DNA from: Cupriavidus sp. YR651
GTDB taxonomy: Bacteria > Pseudomonadota > Gammaproteobacteria > Burkholderiales > Burkholderiaceae
Length of the DNA stretch: 64,000 nt
Reading direction: 5' to 3'
NCBI RefSeq assembly: GCF_900101625.1
Contig: NZ_FMYZ01000015.1
Location: 62,001-126,000, forward strand
A program made the translations under genes and the position numbers. Shown piece by piece: positions 1-7,339 of this stretch; position 1 is the stretch's first letter; every line of letters begins with the position of its first letter. The notes below the pieces were generated by a model, which was not told where the DNA came from, searched no databases, and saw only the letters and a program-made list of their open reading frames with translations.

Positions 1-74
1 ACGGAAACGAGCGCGGAAACGAGCCCGGCATCGCGCGTCGATCCACCGCAGTCGGCATTGGGGGGGTGCAGCCG

Positions 75-209
75 TCACTGGCTGCACTCCTGCCACACAG
101 CCGCCATGCGGGCACGCACCGAGCCGTTCGAGATGTTGCTGTCAGGATAGACGGGGCATCCAATCCGATCGAGATCGGCGCGCCCACGCGCTTCAATCTG
201 CCGGACCAT
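75..209 (-). pseudogene. short coding remnant after the first immunity-like gene
   Basis: An open frame on the minus strand can start at ATG 209 inside the 3' end of the immunity-like gene and runs about 44 codons to a TGA at 75-77. Its first nine codons (MVRQIEARG) come from the duplicated segment. The rest, ending in MAAVWQECSQ, is unique and has protein-like composition. I read it as the tail of a gene cut by the rearrangement that duplicated the neighbouring gene. I do not recognise the family, and a chance frame is possible. Confidence 0.3.
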
Positions 210-804
210 CCTCTATGAACGGCGGCCCGCTCAGTTGCAGCGTGATCAGGTATCGCTCATCGGCAGGCCGGTTTTCGTGGACGAAGCGGCGTACGCCCAG
301 CGAGACCTGATATTTGTCGCCGGCGATCCAGAAGGACTGAGGCGCGTCGTTGCTGCGCATCTGGGCGCGCATGGCCGGCGTGTCAGTGATGGCCGCCGAG
401 TCCTTCGCGCGAATCTGCCGCCACCCTCCGCGTCGGAGCTGATCCTGCAAGTCCAGGAGCAGGGACATAGCCTCATCAAGTGGCAGCGTCTCGACCTGGG
501 GCGACATGGTCACTAGCTCCACAACGCCCTCTCGATTTGCAAAGACGCTGAGAAACTTCGCCGCGGGCGTCGCAAACCCATACTGGGGGTCGTTGAATCG
601 CAGTGCAGCGGGGCGCAGGACAAACAGGTTAATGTAGTTGTACCGTGTCGCCTCGGGTAGCGTAGACCGCGATTGTTGCCGCACCTGCTCGTAGCGCTCA
701 CCTATGGTCAGGATGACCTCATCGGTCGGTCGAATCATCGCGTAGCCACACCAAACCGCGCCGCACGCCAGAAAGGCCACTGCGGCCCACCATTTCCATT
801 TCAT
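193..804 (-). CDS. membrane-anchored immunity-like protein, copy A
   Basis: This encodes about 203 residues: a short basic start, one hydrophobic segment (residues about 6-26) and a soluble part that would lie outside the cytoplasm. The start at ATG 804 is chosen because GGGAGACGG precedes it and because it overlaps the TAA of the upstream remnant. It is a paralogue of the gene at 1021-1644. The last ~80 residues, from LQDQLRRGGWRQIRAKDS onward, are nearly identical, while residues about 30-120 are clearly different. Small anchored proteins that duplicate next to a larger gene are typical of contact-toxin immunity genes. The immunity role is inferred from architecture; I do not recognise the family. 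Confidence 0.7.
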   Translation of the reverse strand: MKWKWWAAVAFLACGAVWCGYAMIRPTDEVILTIGERYEQVRQQSRSTLPEATRYNYINLFVLRPAALRFNDPQYGFATPAAKFLSVFANREGVVELVTMSPQVETLPLDEAMSLLLDLQDQLRRGGWRQIRAKDSAAITDTPAMRAQMRSNDAPQSFWIAGDKYQVSLGVRRFVHENRPADERYLITLQLSGPPFIEDGPAD

Positions 805-1037
805 TACCGTCTCCCATGCGCCAAGAGGAACAGCGAACTTTCCACCGCGTACTTTTCGTGTGGGTGGCGCAGCAGTTCGTCGAATTGTCGTGCGGCCCGC
901 AGCACGAACGCCATCCGTTGCCGCGCATTGGATAGGACGGCAAGCGGCTGTTTGCTGGATTCTCCTGCTCCGCGCTTGCCCCCTGAGACGGGGCATTTAT
1001 TACCTGCGTGCCCACGCGCTTCAATCTGCCGGACCAT
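804..1037 (-). pseudogene. truncated C-terminal remnant of the 340-residue gene
   Basis: This open frame of 77 codons encodes a C-terminal piece matching the last ~65 residues of the complete gene at 1641-2663. The shared stretch includes RMAFVLRAA and FDELLRHPHEKYAVESSLF. Its first nine codons derive from the downstream tail of the other small gene, so the frame is a chimera made by the duplication. The 5' two thirds of the parent gene are absent. Its TAA overlaps the ATG of the following gene, so if transcribed it could couple translation of copy A. It is probably non-functional as a protein, unless the C-terminal part acts alone. Confidence 0.75.
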
Positions 1038-1644
1038 CCTCTATGAACGGCGGCCCGCTCACTTGCAGCGTGATCAGGTATCGCTCATCGGCAGGCCGGT
1101 TTTCGTGGACGAAGCGGCGTACGCCCAGCGAGACCTGATATTTGTCGCCAGCGATCCAGAAGGACTGAGGCGCGTCGTTGCTGCGCATCTGGGCGCGCAT
1201 GGCCGGCGTGTCAGTGATGGCCGGCGAATCCTTCGCGCGAATCTGCCGCCACCCTCCGCGTCGGAGCTGATCCTGCAAGCCCACCAGGACAGCCATGGTC
1301 TCATCAAGCGGCAGTGTTTCCAGTTGTGGGGAGAGTTCTACGCCCTCAACCATCCCTCCGCTGTCGTAGTGCACCACGAAGTACTTCGCGGGTGGCGTTG
1401 TGAAGCCGTATTTCGGATCCAAAAGATGCAGGGTTGCCGGACGACTCAGGACACCTACCCAGTTTGCGCCGGGCTCTGCGGGTGGCAGCGTCGATTCGGA
1501 TTGCTTTCGCACCTGCTCGTACGGCTCACCTATGGTCAGCAGCACCTTGTCGGTGGGGCGCAACGCGGCGTAAGCCCCCAACACGCCGCACACCAGAATG
1601 GCCGCTGCGATGTACCCATGCCGTCTCACTCTCGGAGATCTCAT
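1021..1644 (-). CDS. membrane-anchored immunity-like protein, copy B
   Basis: This encodes about 207 residues with a basic N-terminus, one transmembrane segment (VLGAYAALRPTDKVLLTIGE follows it) and an extracytoplasmic domain. ATG 1644 is preferred over GTG 1650 because GGGAGG lies five bases before it and the ATG overlaps the TGA of the upstream gene (ATGA), indicating translational coupling. It pairs with the complete 340-residue gene, so it is likely the cognate partner; copy A would then be an orphan. Function is inferred as immunity or an accessory protein for the neighbour. No catalytic motif is visible. Confidence 0.72.
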   Translation of the reverse strand: MRSPRVRRHGYIAAAILVCGVLGAYAALRPTDKVLLTIGEPYEQVRKQSESTLPPAEPGANWVGVLSRPATLHLLDPKYGFTTPPAKYFVVHYDSGGMVEGVELSPQLETLPLDETMAVLVGLQDQLRRGGWRQIRAKDSPAITDTPAMRAQMRSNDAPQSFWIAGDKYQVSLGVRRFVHENRPADERYLITLQVSGPPFIEDGPAD

Positions 1645-2663
1645 TTCCACCTCCCGTCCGCGATCAAGAACAGCGAACTTTCCACCGCGTACTTTTCGTG
1701 TGGGTGGCGCAGCAGTTCGTCAAAGCGTTGCGCGGCCCGCAGCACGAACGCCATCCGTTGCTGCACGCTTGACAAGTCGGCAAGCGGGTGTTTGCTGAAT
1801 CTCTCCCGCGCCGCGTTTGCCCCGGAGACTGTGCATTGATTAGCCAGGATCAACTGGACTTCCTGAGCGGACCCCGTGGGAAGATGGAGCGCCCAGGCTA
1901 GCTGGTTCGCTCGCATCAGCATCGCGAACACTGGATCGTCGTACATGGAAGACTGCAGGATATTCGCCTGCTCATGCCAAGCCAGCAGTTCCACCCCCCT
2001 TTGGATGTCGCCGACGTTGATCGCCCGAAAGCCGCCGCGCACTTCCTTGGTGACTTCAGCAAACCGTACCCTGTCGCCGATAGGCCAGAGCACCGAACCG
2101 CGCAATTGCTGACGCGCCGGCAAGCAGCTCTCAAACCGTTGCAGGCCAAATTTCTTGTAGAACATGTGCAAGGGCCAGATGTCGAGAAACAACGCCGTGT
2201 TGCCCTTGGCCAGCATCGTATGGACCTTATGTGCCCCTGCGCCGTTGGTTTGGTCGATGGTCGGCATTCGCGGCGAGCCATAGGGCGACAGGCGATCCAG
2301 GGGCGAACTGCTTCGCTCCCAGAGTTGATAGGCATCACGCTGACTGTTCGACTTGCGAACTAGTTCGGCAGCATTGAGCAGGCCACACCCTACCTGCTTT
2401 GACGCAAAGGCGGCCAGGCCGGCCCATTGGAAGCGGCGGTCGTCAAGCCAGAGCCTGGCATAGGCGGCATTGATCCGACGGTTGCGCGCCATCGGATCGT
2501 CGACCGCAACAATGGCCTCCGCCTGCTTCTGGAAGAAGCGCCAGCAGTCGATGCAGTCCTGCCTGTCTTCCTCGGCCAGCGTCTTCGCGGCGGCTTCTTC
2601 CTCTTTCCAGTTCGGGTAGCAAACCGGACATTTCCGGTCAATGCATTTCTGCCTCTCGCTCAT
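1641..2663 (-). CDS. 340-residue protein of unknown function, possible DUF2515-like contact-toxin component
   Basis: The soluble 340-residue protein has a cysteine-rich start (CIDRK-CPVCY, then CIDC), a charged helical stretch, and a central segment reading NTALFLDIWPLHMFYKKFG. No signal peptide or transmembrane helix is seen. The central pattern reminds me of DUF2515/YppC-type proteins, but this is from memory and weak. It is translationally coupled to the small anchored gene downstream (ATGA overlap), and its 3' end has been duplicated together with that gene. That genetic behaviour fits an effector-immunity pair of a secretion system. No VgrG, PAAR or Rhs gene is in view, although the locus continues past the left edge. 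Confidence 0.6.
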   Translation of the reverse strand: MSERQKCIDRKCPVCYPNWKEEEAAAKTLAEEDRQDCIDCWRFFQKQAEAIVAVDDPMARNRRINAAYARLWLDDRRFQWAGLAAFASKQVGCGLLNAAELVRKSNSQRDAYQLWERSSSPLDRLSPYGSPRMPTIDQTNGAGAHKVHTMLAKGNTALFLDIWPLHMFYKKFGLQRFESCLPARQQLRGSVLWPIGDRVRFAEVTKEVRGGFRAINVGDIQRGVELLAWHEQANILQSSMYDDPVFAMLMRANQLAWALHLPTGSAQEVQLILANQCTVSGANAARERFSKHPLADLSSVQQRMAFVLRAAQRFDELLRHPHEKYAVESSLFLIADGRWK

Positions 2664-3057
2664 CCAGTTGGCTCATTGTTGGCAATCAACCATTTGTGCG
2701 CGGAGAGCTACCGGAATCAATCGCCCTATTCTGAAAGCAGATAAGACTTCTTGTGATCTGTGCTGCGTATCTTTTATTTCTGATGGAGGCGGCCCATCCA
2801 CTCAAAGCCGCTCCAATCCACAGTGCGCCCATGCCGAGCGCAAAGAAGAAACGCCCCGATACGGGGCGTGCTGACGAATTCGTCGGCAGTCCTTTTGCCA
2901 GCATCTCGCGCGTCTGCGCCGGGTTGCCGTGAGCCTGCCAAGGCCTGGGAGCGCGGCACCGCCGCGGCACGCCCAGCGGTCCCATATGCCGGAATAGCGA
3001 CTACTATGAACAGACGCACTGCTGCGTGGGATAACCGCAACGCTGAGGGGGACCGCA
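2664..3057. other. intergenic region between divergent genes
   Basis: Between the 340-residue gene and the plus-strand envelope genes I see one strong hairpin (2851-2869) but no convincing gene. Several overlapping minus-strand frames exist (for example one from ATG 2904 with a hydrophobic stretch GRFFFALGMGALWIGAALSG), but none has a good ribosome site. Promoters for both flanking genes should lie here. Confidence 0.5.
2842..2869 (-). terminator. rho-independent terminator on the minus strand
   Basis: ACGCCCCG (2851-2858) pairs perfectly with CGGGGCGT (2862-2869) around a 3-base loop. Read on the minus strand the stem is followed by TTTCTTCTTT, a plausible U-tract. Nothing annotated is transcribed into it from the right, because the next gene at 3058 points the other way. 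Confidence 0.6.
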
Positions 3058-3438
3058 ATGGCGAGAAGACTAAGCCGGCTCGCAGTGATGGCTACGGCAC
3101 TCATGACACTAACATTGGCGATTGGCTCCCGCGCCGATGAAATCCCGCTGATTACCGGCAAGCAGTGGACAGACTCCTCTGAACTGACAAAAAAAGCCTA
3201 CCTTGTAGGCATTGCCAACGTGCTTCAGGTTGATATCGCCTATCACGAAGGCAAGCCGCCGCCCGATGGGCAGAGCATCGTTCCCCGCTTTGCAAGGGGG
3301 CTCAAGGGCCATTCGCTCGACTCCGTGCGCCAGGGCCTGGATCGCTGGTACGCGGCACATCCTGACCAGTTGCAGCGGCCGGTCATTGAAACGATCTGGT
3401 TCGAAATGGTTGTTCCCGGTCTGCAGACCAAGAAGTAA
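3058..3438 (+). CDS. exported hypothetical protein, Rap1a/Tai-like layout
   Basis: The 126-residue protein has a clear Sec signal peptide (MARRLSRLAVMATALMTLTL, cleavage probably after SRA), so the mature product is a ~100-residue periplasmic protein. The segment KKAYLVGIANVLQVD followed by a helix RQGLDRWYAAHPDQLQRPVIE resembles the helical layout of Rap1a/Tai immunity proteins, but the paired cysteines usual there are missing. GAGGGGGACCGC precedes the ATG. It is followed after nine bases by a lipoprotein gene and then a barrel protein, probably one transcript. Function unknown. Confidence 0.7.
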   Translation: MARRLSRLAVMATALMTLTLAIGSRADEIPLITGKQWTDSSELTKKAYLVGIANVLQVDIAYHEGKPPPDGQSIVPRFARGLKGHSLDSVRQGLDRWYAAHPDQLQRPVIETIWFEMVVPGLQTKK

Positions 3439-3447
3439 GGTGACGCC

Positions 3448-3678
3448 ATGAAACGACTCCAACTGATTGGTGCGGTGCTGGTCGCCGCTGGCGCTGCAGG
3501 ATGCACGAATATGACGCCGCAGCAGCAAGGCACCGTGACCGGTGCCGGCATCGGTGCCGCAGCGGGTGCGGGCATCGCGGCCATTGCCGGAGGTAGTGGC
3601 TGGACTGGCGCGGCGATCGGCGCCGTAGCCGGCGGCGTAGCGGGCAACATCAAGGGAAGCAAGCAGCAGCAGTGGTAA
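3448..3678 (+). CDS. small glycine-zipper lipoprotein
   Basis: The 76-residue protein has a lipoprotein signal ending in AAGC (Cys19), so it should be lipid-anchored in the outer membrane. The mature part is almost entirely a glycine zipper (GTVTGAGIGAAAGAGIAAIA, then GAAIGAVAGGVAGNI) with a short KGSKQQQW tail. Proteins of this kind (OsmB / glycine-zipper 2TM-like) sit in or against the outer membrane, and several are stress-induced. GGTGACGCC precedes the start. It lies nine bases after the previous gene, suggesting co-transcription. Family assignment is good; a specific role cannot be read from the sequence. Confidence 0.8.
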   Translation: MKRLQLIGAVLVAAGAAGCTNMTPQQQGTVTGAGIGAAAGAGIAAIAGGSGWTGAAIGAVAGGVAGNIKGSKQQQW

Positions 3679-3779
3679 ATCGCCCTGCCGGGCGCCACTC
3701 GACTGCAGTGCTCCACCTCGACGCGCGATATCGCGCTCCACGTGGGCGACAACCATATGGCAGAGCGAAGGCGTGAACC

Positions 3780-4676
3780 ATGAAGGCGGTGCAACGAGGT
3801 AGTCGCTTCGATTGGGGCAATATCAAGGCGCCTCTTGCAGGCCTCGGCGGGAAGCGTCTCGGCGTCGCCATCCTCCTTGCAATTGCTACCGGCCCGGGAC
3901 ACGCCGAATCGCCGGATGCGAACGGCTGGAAATTTGCAATTGCGCCGTACCTCTGGTTACCCAACGTGAGTGGAGCCCTGAGCTTCTCCGGCAACTCATC
4001 CACCGGGGGCGGCAGACTTGACCTCGGAACAGGGCCGGACAGTTATCTGCAGAATTTGCAGTTCCTTCTGATGCTGCAGGCCGAAGCCAGCAAAGGGGAC
4101 TGGGCCATCGTGGCCGATGCGGCATACCTTGACTTCAGCCACCAGCAAACCACCCTCAATTCCGTCGGCGCAGGGAACGGCGCCGCGATTGCCATCCCGC
4201 GCGAGTTGGCAACCAATACAGGCAGCAGCCTGAGCGGGGGGCTGTTCGGACTTGCCGGGGTCTATACCGCGCTGCGGGCGCAATGGGGAACGGTCGAGCC
4301 GCTCGGTGGGCTTAGATACCTGAACCTGAGTGCCAACGCGAACTGGGCGCTATCTGCCACGTTCACGCAACAAGGCGCGACGCTGGCGACGCAGGGAAGC
4401 CTGTCGCAGACAGCAAATATTGTGGACGGCATCATTGGCGTTCGTGGGCGAATACGCGTCGGAGGCAATGACAGATGGTATGTGCCGTATTACCTCGACG
4501 TCGGGACCGGCTCTTCCAGATATACGGTGCAAGCGTCCGGAGGCGCCGCCTATGCGGCAAAGTGGGGGGATATACAACTGATTTATCGCTACCTGACGTA
4601 CCAACTCGGTAGCGGCGACCTGGTTCAAAGGCTTACCCTGAAGGGCCCCATGCTGAGTGTCGCGTTTCGCTTCTGA
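3780..4676 (+). CDS. putative outer-membrane beta-barrel protein
   Basis: The 298-residue protein has an N-terminal export signal (cleavage near GHAESPD, residues 41-42). After it come alternating strands rich in Gly, Tyr and Leu (WKFAIAPYLWLPNVSGALSF, ALRAQWGTVEPLGGLRYLNL, WYVPYYLDVGTGSSRYTV) and a final strand ending in phenylalanine (SVAFRF), the usual C-terminal signature of outer-membrane barrels. Length fits an 8-12-strand barrel. It is the last gene of a three-gene envelope group, and a bidirectional terminator follows. Substrate or role is not identifiable. Confidence 0.7.
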   Translation: MKAVQRGSRFDWGNIKAPLAGLGGKRLGVAILLAIATGPGHAESPDANGWKFAIAPYLWLPNVSGALSFSGNSSTGGGRLDLGTGPDSYLQNLQFLLMLQAEASKGDWAIVADAAYLDFSHQQTTLNSVGAGNGAAIAIPRELATNTGSSLSGGLFGLAGVYTALRAQWGTVEPLGGLRYLNLSANANWALSATFTQQGATLATQGSLSQTANIVDGIIGVRGRIRVGGNDRWYVPYYLDVGTGSSRYTVQASGGAAYAAKWGDIQLIYRYLTYQLGSGDLVQRLTLKGPMLSVAFRF

Positions 4677-4714
4677 ATTCCCTCCAGCGCAGAACCCTTT
4701 GTTTGCTGGTAAAA

Positions 4715-4749
4715 AAAACGGGCCCCATCGGAAAGACGGGTCCCGTTTT
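4715..4749. terminator. bidirectional terminator between convergent genes
   Basis: AAAACGGGCCC (4715-4725) pairs with GGGTCCCGTTTT (4738-4749) apart from one bulged base, with A-rich and T-rich flanks on the two sides. It sits between the barrel-protein gene and the convergent CoA-ligase gene and can stop transcription from both. Confidence 0.8.
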
Positions 4750-4819
4750 GCGTTTCAACGAATGTTGTCAGCGGCTAGCCGATATGGGCCGCTTTCACAT
4801 TCACACTGCCTCTGGCTGC

Positions 4820-6460
4820 TTATCGGTTCCGCAGTCGCTTCTTGTCGATCTTCCCGACGCTGGTCTTCGGAATTTCCGCCACGAAGGCGATACGGTCAGC
4901 CTCGGGCACCGCGAACTTGCTCAGGCGCTGCGCCGCCACCTGGTCCAGCAGTTGTGCACGGATCTGGTCCGCGCCAACCTCGGCGCCGTCCTTGCGCACC
5001 ACGAACGCCATCGGCCGTTCGCCCCAGCGGGCATCGGGCACGCCGATCACCGCGCATTCCAGCACGCCCGGCACACGGGTCACGAGATGTTCGATCTCGA
5101 TCGACGACACCCATTCGCCGCCGGTCTTGATCACATCCTTGAGTCGATCGACGATCTGCACGAAGCCATCCTTGCCCATCACGGCCACGTCCTGCGTGTG
5201 CAGGTAGCCACCGGCCCAGAGCTCCTCGGACGCTTCCGGCTTCCGGAAATACCCGCGCGTCAGGTACGGCGCGCGCAGAACGATCTCGCCCTGGCTCTGG
5301 CGATCGCGCGGAAGATCGCCCATATCCGTGTCAACGATGCGGAAGTCGACCAGCGTGACGGGCCGCCCCGTGGAACAACGCATACGGACCTCTTCCTGGC
5401 GACTCGCGGGCACGACGCCCGGGGGAATCTGGGCCAGCGCGACGATCGGCCCCGTTTCCGACATGCCATAGCCCGCGAAGATGTCGATGCCACGTGTCAG
5501 CGCTGCCTCGCAGAGCGAAGGCGGCAGGGCCGAACCACCGATGATCATCTTCCAGCCCGACAGGTCCTGTCCGCCCGTCTCCGCAGCCTGCAGCAGCATC
5601 TGGAGGATGGTCGGCACGCAGTGCGAGAACGAAACCTTCTCGGCGTCGCGCAGCTTCAGCAGCAAGTCCGGCTGGTAGCGACCGGGCAGTACCGTGCGCA
5701 GGCCGAGCATGATCGCCACATACGGCATGCCCCACGCCATGACGTGGAACATCGGCGTGATCGGCATATACACGTCCTCGCGGTGCATGCGCTGGCCTTC
5801 GCGCGGCGAGCACAGACTCGTCGCGGTAGTCAGCGTGTGCAGCACGATGTCGCGATGGCTGTAGCAGACGCCCTTGGGATCTCCCGTGGTACCGGTGGTG
5901 TAGAACGTCGCCGCTTTCGTGCGTTCGTCGAACTCGGGAAAATCGAAGTCCGCTGACGCGTCACCAAGCAACGCCTCGTACTCGCCGGCAAACGGGATGG
6001 CGCTATCCGGTGCCGGCTGGCCGTCGGCCATCAGCACGAAGCGTGGCGAGCAAGTGAGATCGCCACGGATCTGTTCGAGCACCGGCACGAAGTCCGGATG
6101 CACGAGCACCACGTCAGCGCCCGCATCATTGAGTGTGTAGAGGATCTGCTGCGGCGACAGGCGGACGTTCACCGTGAAGAGGGTGGCGCCCATCATCGGC
6201 ACGCCGAAGTAGCACTCCAGGTAGCGATGGCTGTCCCAGTCCATCACCGCAACGGTGGAACCGTGGCGCACGTCGAGCCGGGTCAGCGCGGAAGCCAGCC
6301 GGCCCACGCGCTCGCGGAAGGTTCGGTACGTATAGCGCATCTCGCCGCGATAGGTGATCTCCTGGTCGCCATAGAGGCTCATCGCATTGGTCAGCAACTG
6401 CTTGACCAGCAGCGGATAGGCGTAAGCCGAAGGCGTCGGCTCAATCAGGTTTTGCTCCAT
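4820..6460 (-). CDS. fatty-acid-CoA ligase, AlkK-like
   Basis: The 546-residue acyl-adenylate-forming enzyme activates a carboxylic acid, probably a medium-chain fatty acid, to its CoA thioester using ATP. The P-loop motif FYTTGTTGDPKGV is at residues about 186-198, the adenylation core YGMSETGP is central, and the C-terminal domain carries GYLHTQDVAVMGKDGFVQI, DRLKDVIKTGGEWVSS and the catalytic-lysine segment TSVGKIDKKRLR. Length equals that of AlkK-type enzymes. ATG 6460 follows AGGAAGAAAC. It is the third gene of an operon with a TfdA-like dioxygenase and a quinone reductase, pointing to catabolism of a fatty or aromatic acid side chain. The substrate is inferred, not shown. Confidence 0.85.
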   Translation of the reverse strand: MEQNLIEPTPSAYAYPLLVKQLLTNAMSLYGDQEITYRGEMRYTYRTFRERVGRLASALTRLDVRHGSTVAVMDWDSHRYLECYFGVPMMGATLFTVNVRLSPQQILYTLNDAGADVVLVHPDFVPVLEQIRGDLTCSPRFVLMADGQPAPDSAIPFAGEYEALLGDASADFDFPEFDERTKAATFYTTGTTGDPKGVCYSHRDIVLHTLTTATSLCSPREGQRMHREDVYMPITPMFHVMAWGMPYVAIMLGLRTVLPGRYQPDLLLKLRDAEKVSFSHCVPTILQMLLQAAETGGQDLSGWKMIIGGSALPPSLCEAALTRGIDIFAGYGMSETGPIVALAQIPPGVVPASRQEEVRMRCSTGRPVTLVDFRIVDTDMGDLPRDRQSQGEIVLRAPYLTRGYFRKPEASEELWAGGYLHTQDVAVMGKDGFVQIVDRLKDVIKTGGEWVSSIEIEHLVTRVPGVLECAVIGVPDARWGERPMAFVVRKDGAEVGADQIRAQLLDQVAAQRLSKFAVPEADRIAFVAEIPKTSVGKIDKKRLRNR

Positions 6461-6480
6461 GTTTCTTCCTGGATAATCGA

Positions 6481-7329
6481 TCAGTACGGCACGGTGCCGA
6501 TGATGCCGGCGCGCTCCATCTTGCGATGGCATGGCGGATAGTCCATCACCGCGTAGTGTTGGGTGGCGGTGTTGTCCCAGATCGCCACACTGCCCGGCTG
6601 CCAGCGCCAGCGTACCTGGTACTCGGGGATGTACACCTGGGAGACCAGATAGCGCAGCAGATCCGACGCGCCGGGATTGGCGTCCTGGCCGAATCGCACG
6701 CGCGACGCCGTGTGGAAGTTCGTGAAATGCGTGGTGAACGCATTGACGTAGAGGATCTTCTCGCCGGTGTCCGGATGCGTGCGCACCACCGGGTGCTCGG
6801 CATCGGGATACATCGCCTTGAGCGCGAGCCGCTTTTCGATCGGCATCGCCGCGCCGAAGCTGGCTTCGATGCTGTGGCGCGCGCGCAGGTCGGCGATTTG
6901 CACCTTGATGTGATCGGGCAGGTTTTCGTAGGCGAGCGCCATGTTCGCCCACATCGTGTCCCCGCCCACCGGCGGGCACTCCACGCAGCGCAGCACGGCG
7001 CCGAACTGCGGGGCTTCACGCCACGTGGTGTCGGAGTGCCATGCGTTTTCGTAGCGGTCGTTCGGCTGGTCGGGCGACTTGTAGATGCGGACCAGGCCGG
7101 GATGCTCGGGATCGCTGCCGGCAACCGGATGATCCTCCAGCTCGCCGAAGCGGCGCGCAAACGCGACGTGCTCGGCGCGGCTGAATGTCTGGTCGCGCAG
7201 GCACAGCACGCGGTGCTTCAGCAGCAGGTTGCGGATGTTGCCGAACAGGTCGTCGTTGTCGATGGCCTCGGCCAGATTCACGCCGACGAGTTCAGCGCCG
7301 ATTGAGTGGGTCAGTAGTTTGACTTGCAT
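6481..7329 (-). CDS. TauD/TfdA-family 2-oxoglutarate/Fe(II) dioxygenase
   Basis: This 282-residue enzyme belongs to the TauD/TfdA family of non-heme iron dioxygenases, which hydroxylate a substrate while decarboxylating 2-oxoglutarate. The iron ligands are visible as His98 and Asp100 (AWHSDTTW) and the distal His258 (TQHYAVMDY). Arginines for 2-oxoglutarate lie in RKMERAGI (269-273). The start at ATG 7329 has GAGGACC upstream. It lies ten bases after the quinone reductase gene and twenty before the CoA ligase, so the three are probably one transcript under the AraC regulator at 8511. Homologues cleave taurine, phenoxyacetates or alkyl sulfates; the present substrate is unknown. Confidence 0.85.
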   Translation of the reverse strand: MQVKLLTHSIGAELVGVNLAEAIDNDDLFGNIRNLLLKHRVLCLRDQTFSRAEHVAFARRFGELEDHPVAGSDPEHPGLVRIYKSPDQPNDRYENAWHSDTTWREAPQFGAVLRCVECPPVGGDTMWANMALAYENLPDHIKVQIADLRARHSIEASFGAAMPIEKRLALKAMYPDAEHPVVRTHPDTGEKILYVNAFTTHFTNFHTASRVRFGQDANPGASDLLRYLVSQVYIPEYQVRWRWQPGSVAIWDNTATQHYAVMDYPPCHRKMERAGIIGTVPY

Positions 7330-7339
7330 GACGTGGTCC

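Larger units (their letters stand above)
179..1836. repeat. tandem duplication of an immunity-like gene unit, about 830 bp per copy
   Basis: Positions about 179-1005 and 1006-1836 are two head-to-tail copies of one unit. Each holds, read on the minus strand, the 3' end of the 340-residue gene followed by a small membrane-protein gene. The two 3' blocks (about 179-450 and 1006-1280) differ at only a few bases, and the two 5' blocks (about 829-1000 and 1669-1836) are also very similar. The middle, which encodes the first half of the small proteins, has diverged strongly. Only the right-hand copy is joined to a complete upstream gene. Confidence 0.85.

Noticed and set aside
66-87. 8-bp perfect hairpin GTGCAGCC-N6-GGCTGCAC
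   Set aside because: No T-run on either strand and it overlaps the end of a possible coding remnant, so I do not call it a terminator.
1-1840. Insertion sequence as the cause of the 830-bp duplication
   Set aside because: No transposase frame or terminal inverted repeats are seen at the repeat ends; unequal recombination explains it.
2686-2985. 99-codon minus-strand frame with a hydrophobic stretch
   Set aside because: No ribosome site at any start and it reads straight through a terminator hairpin.
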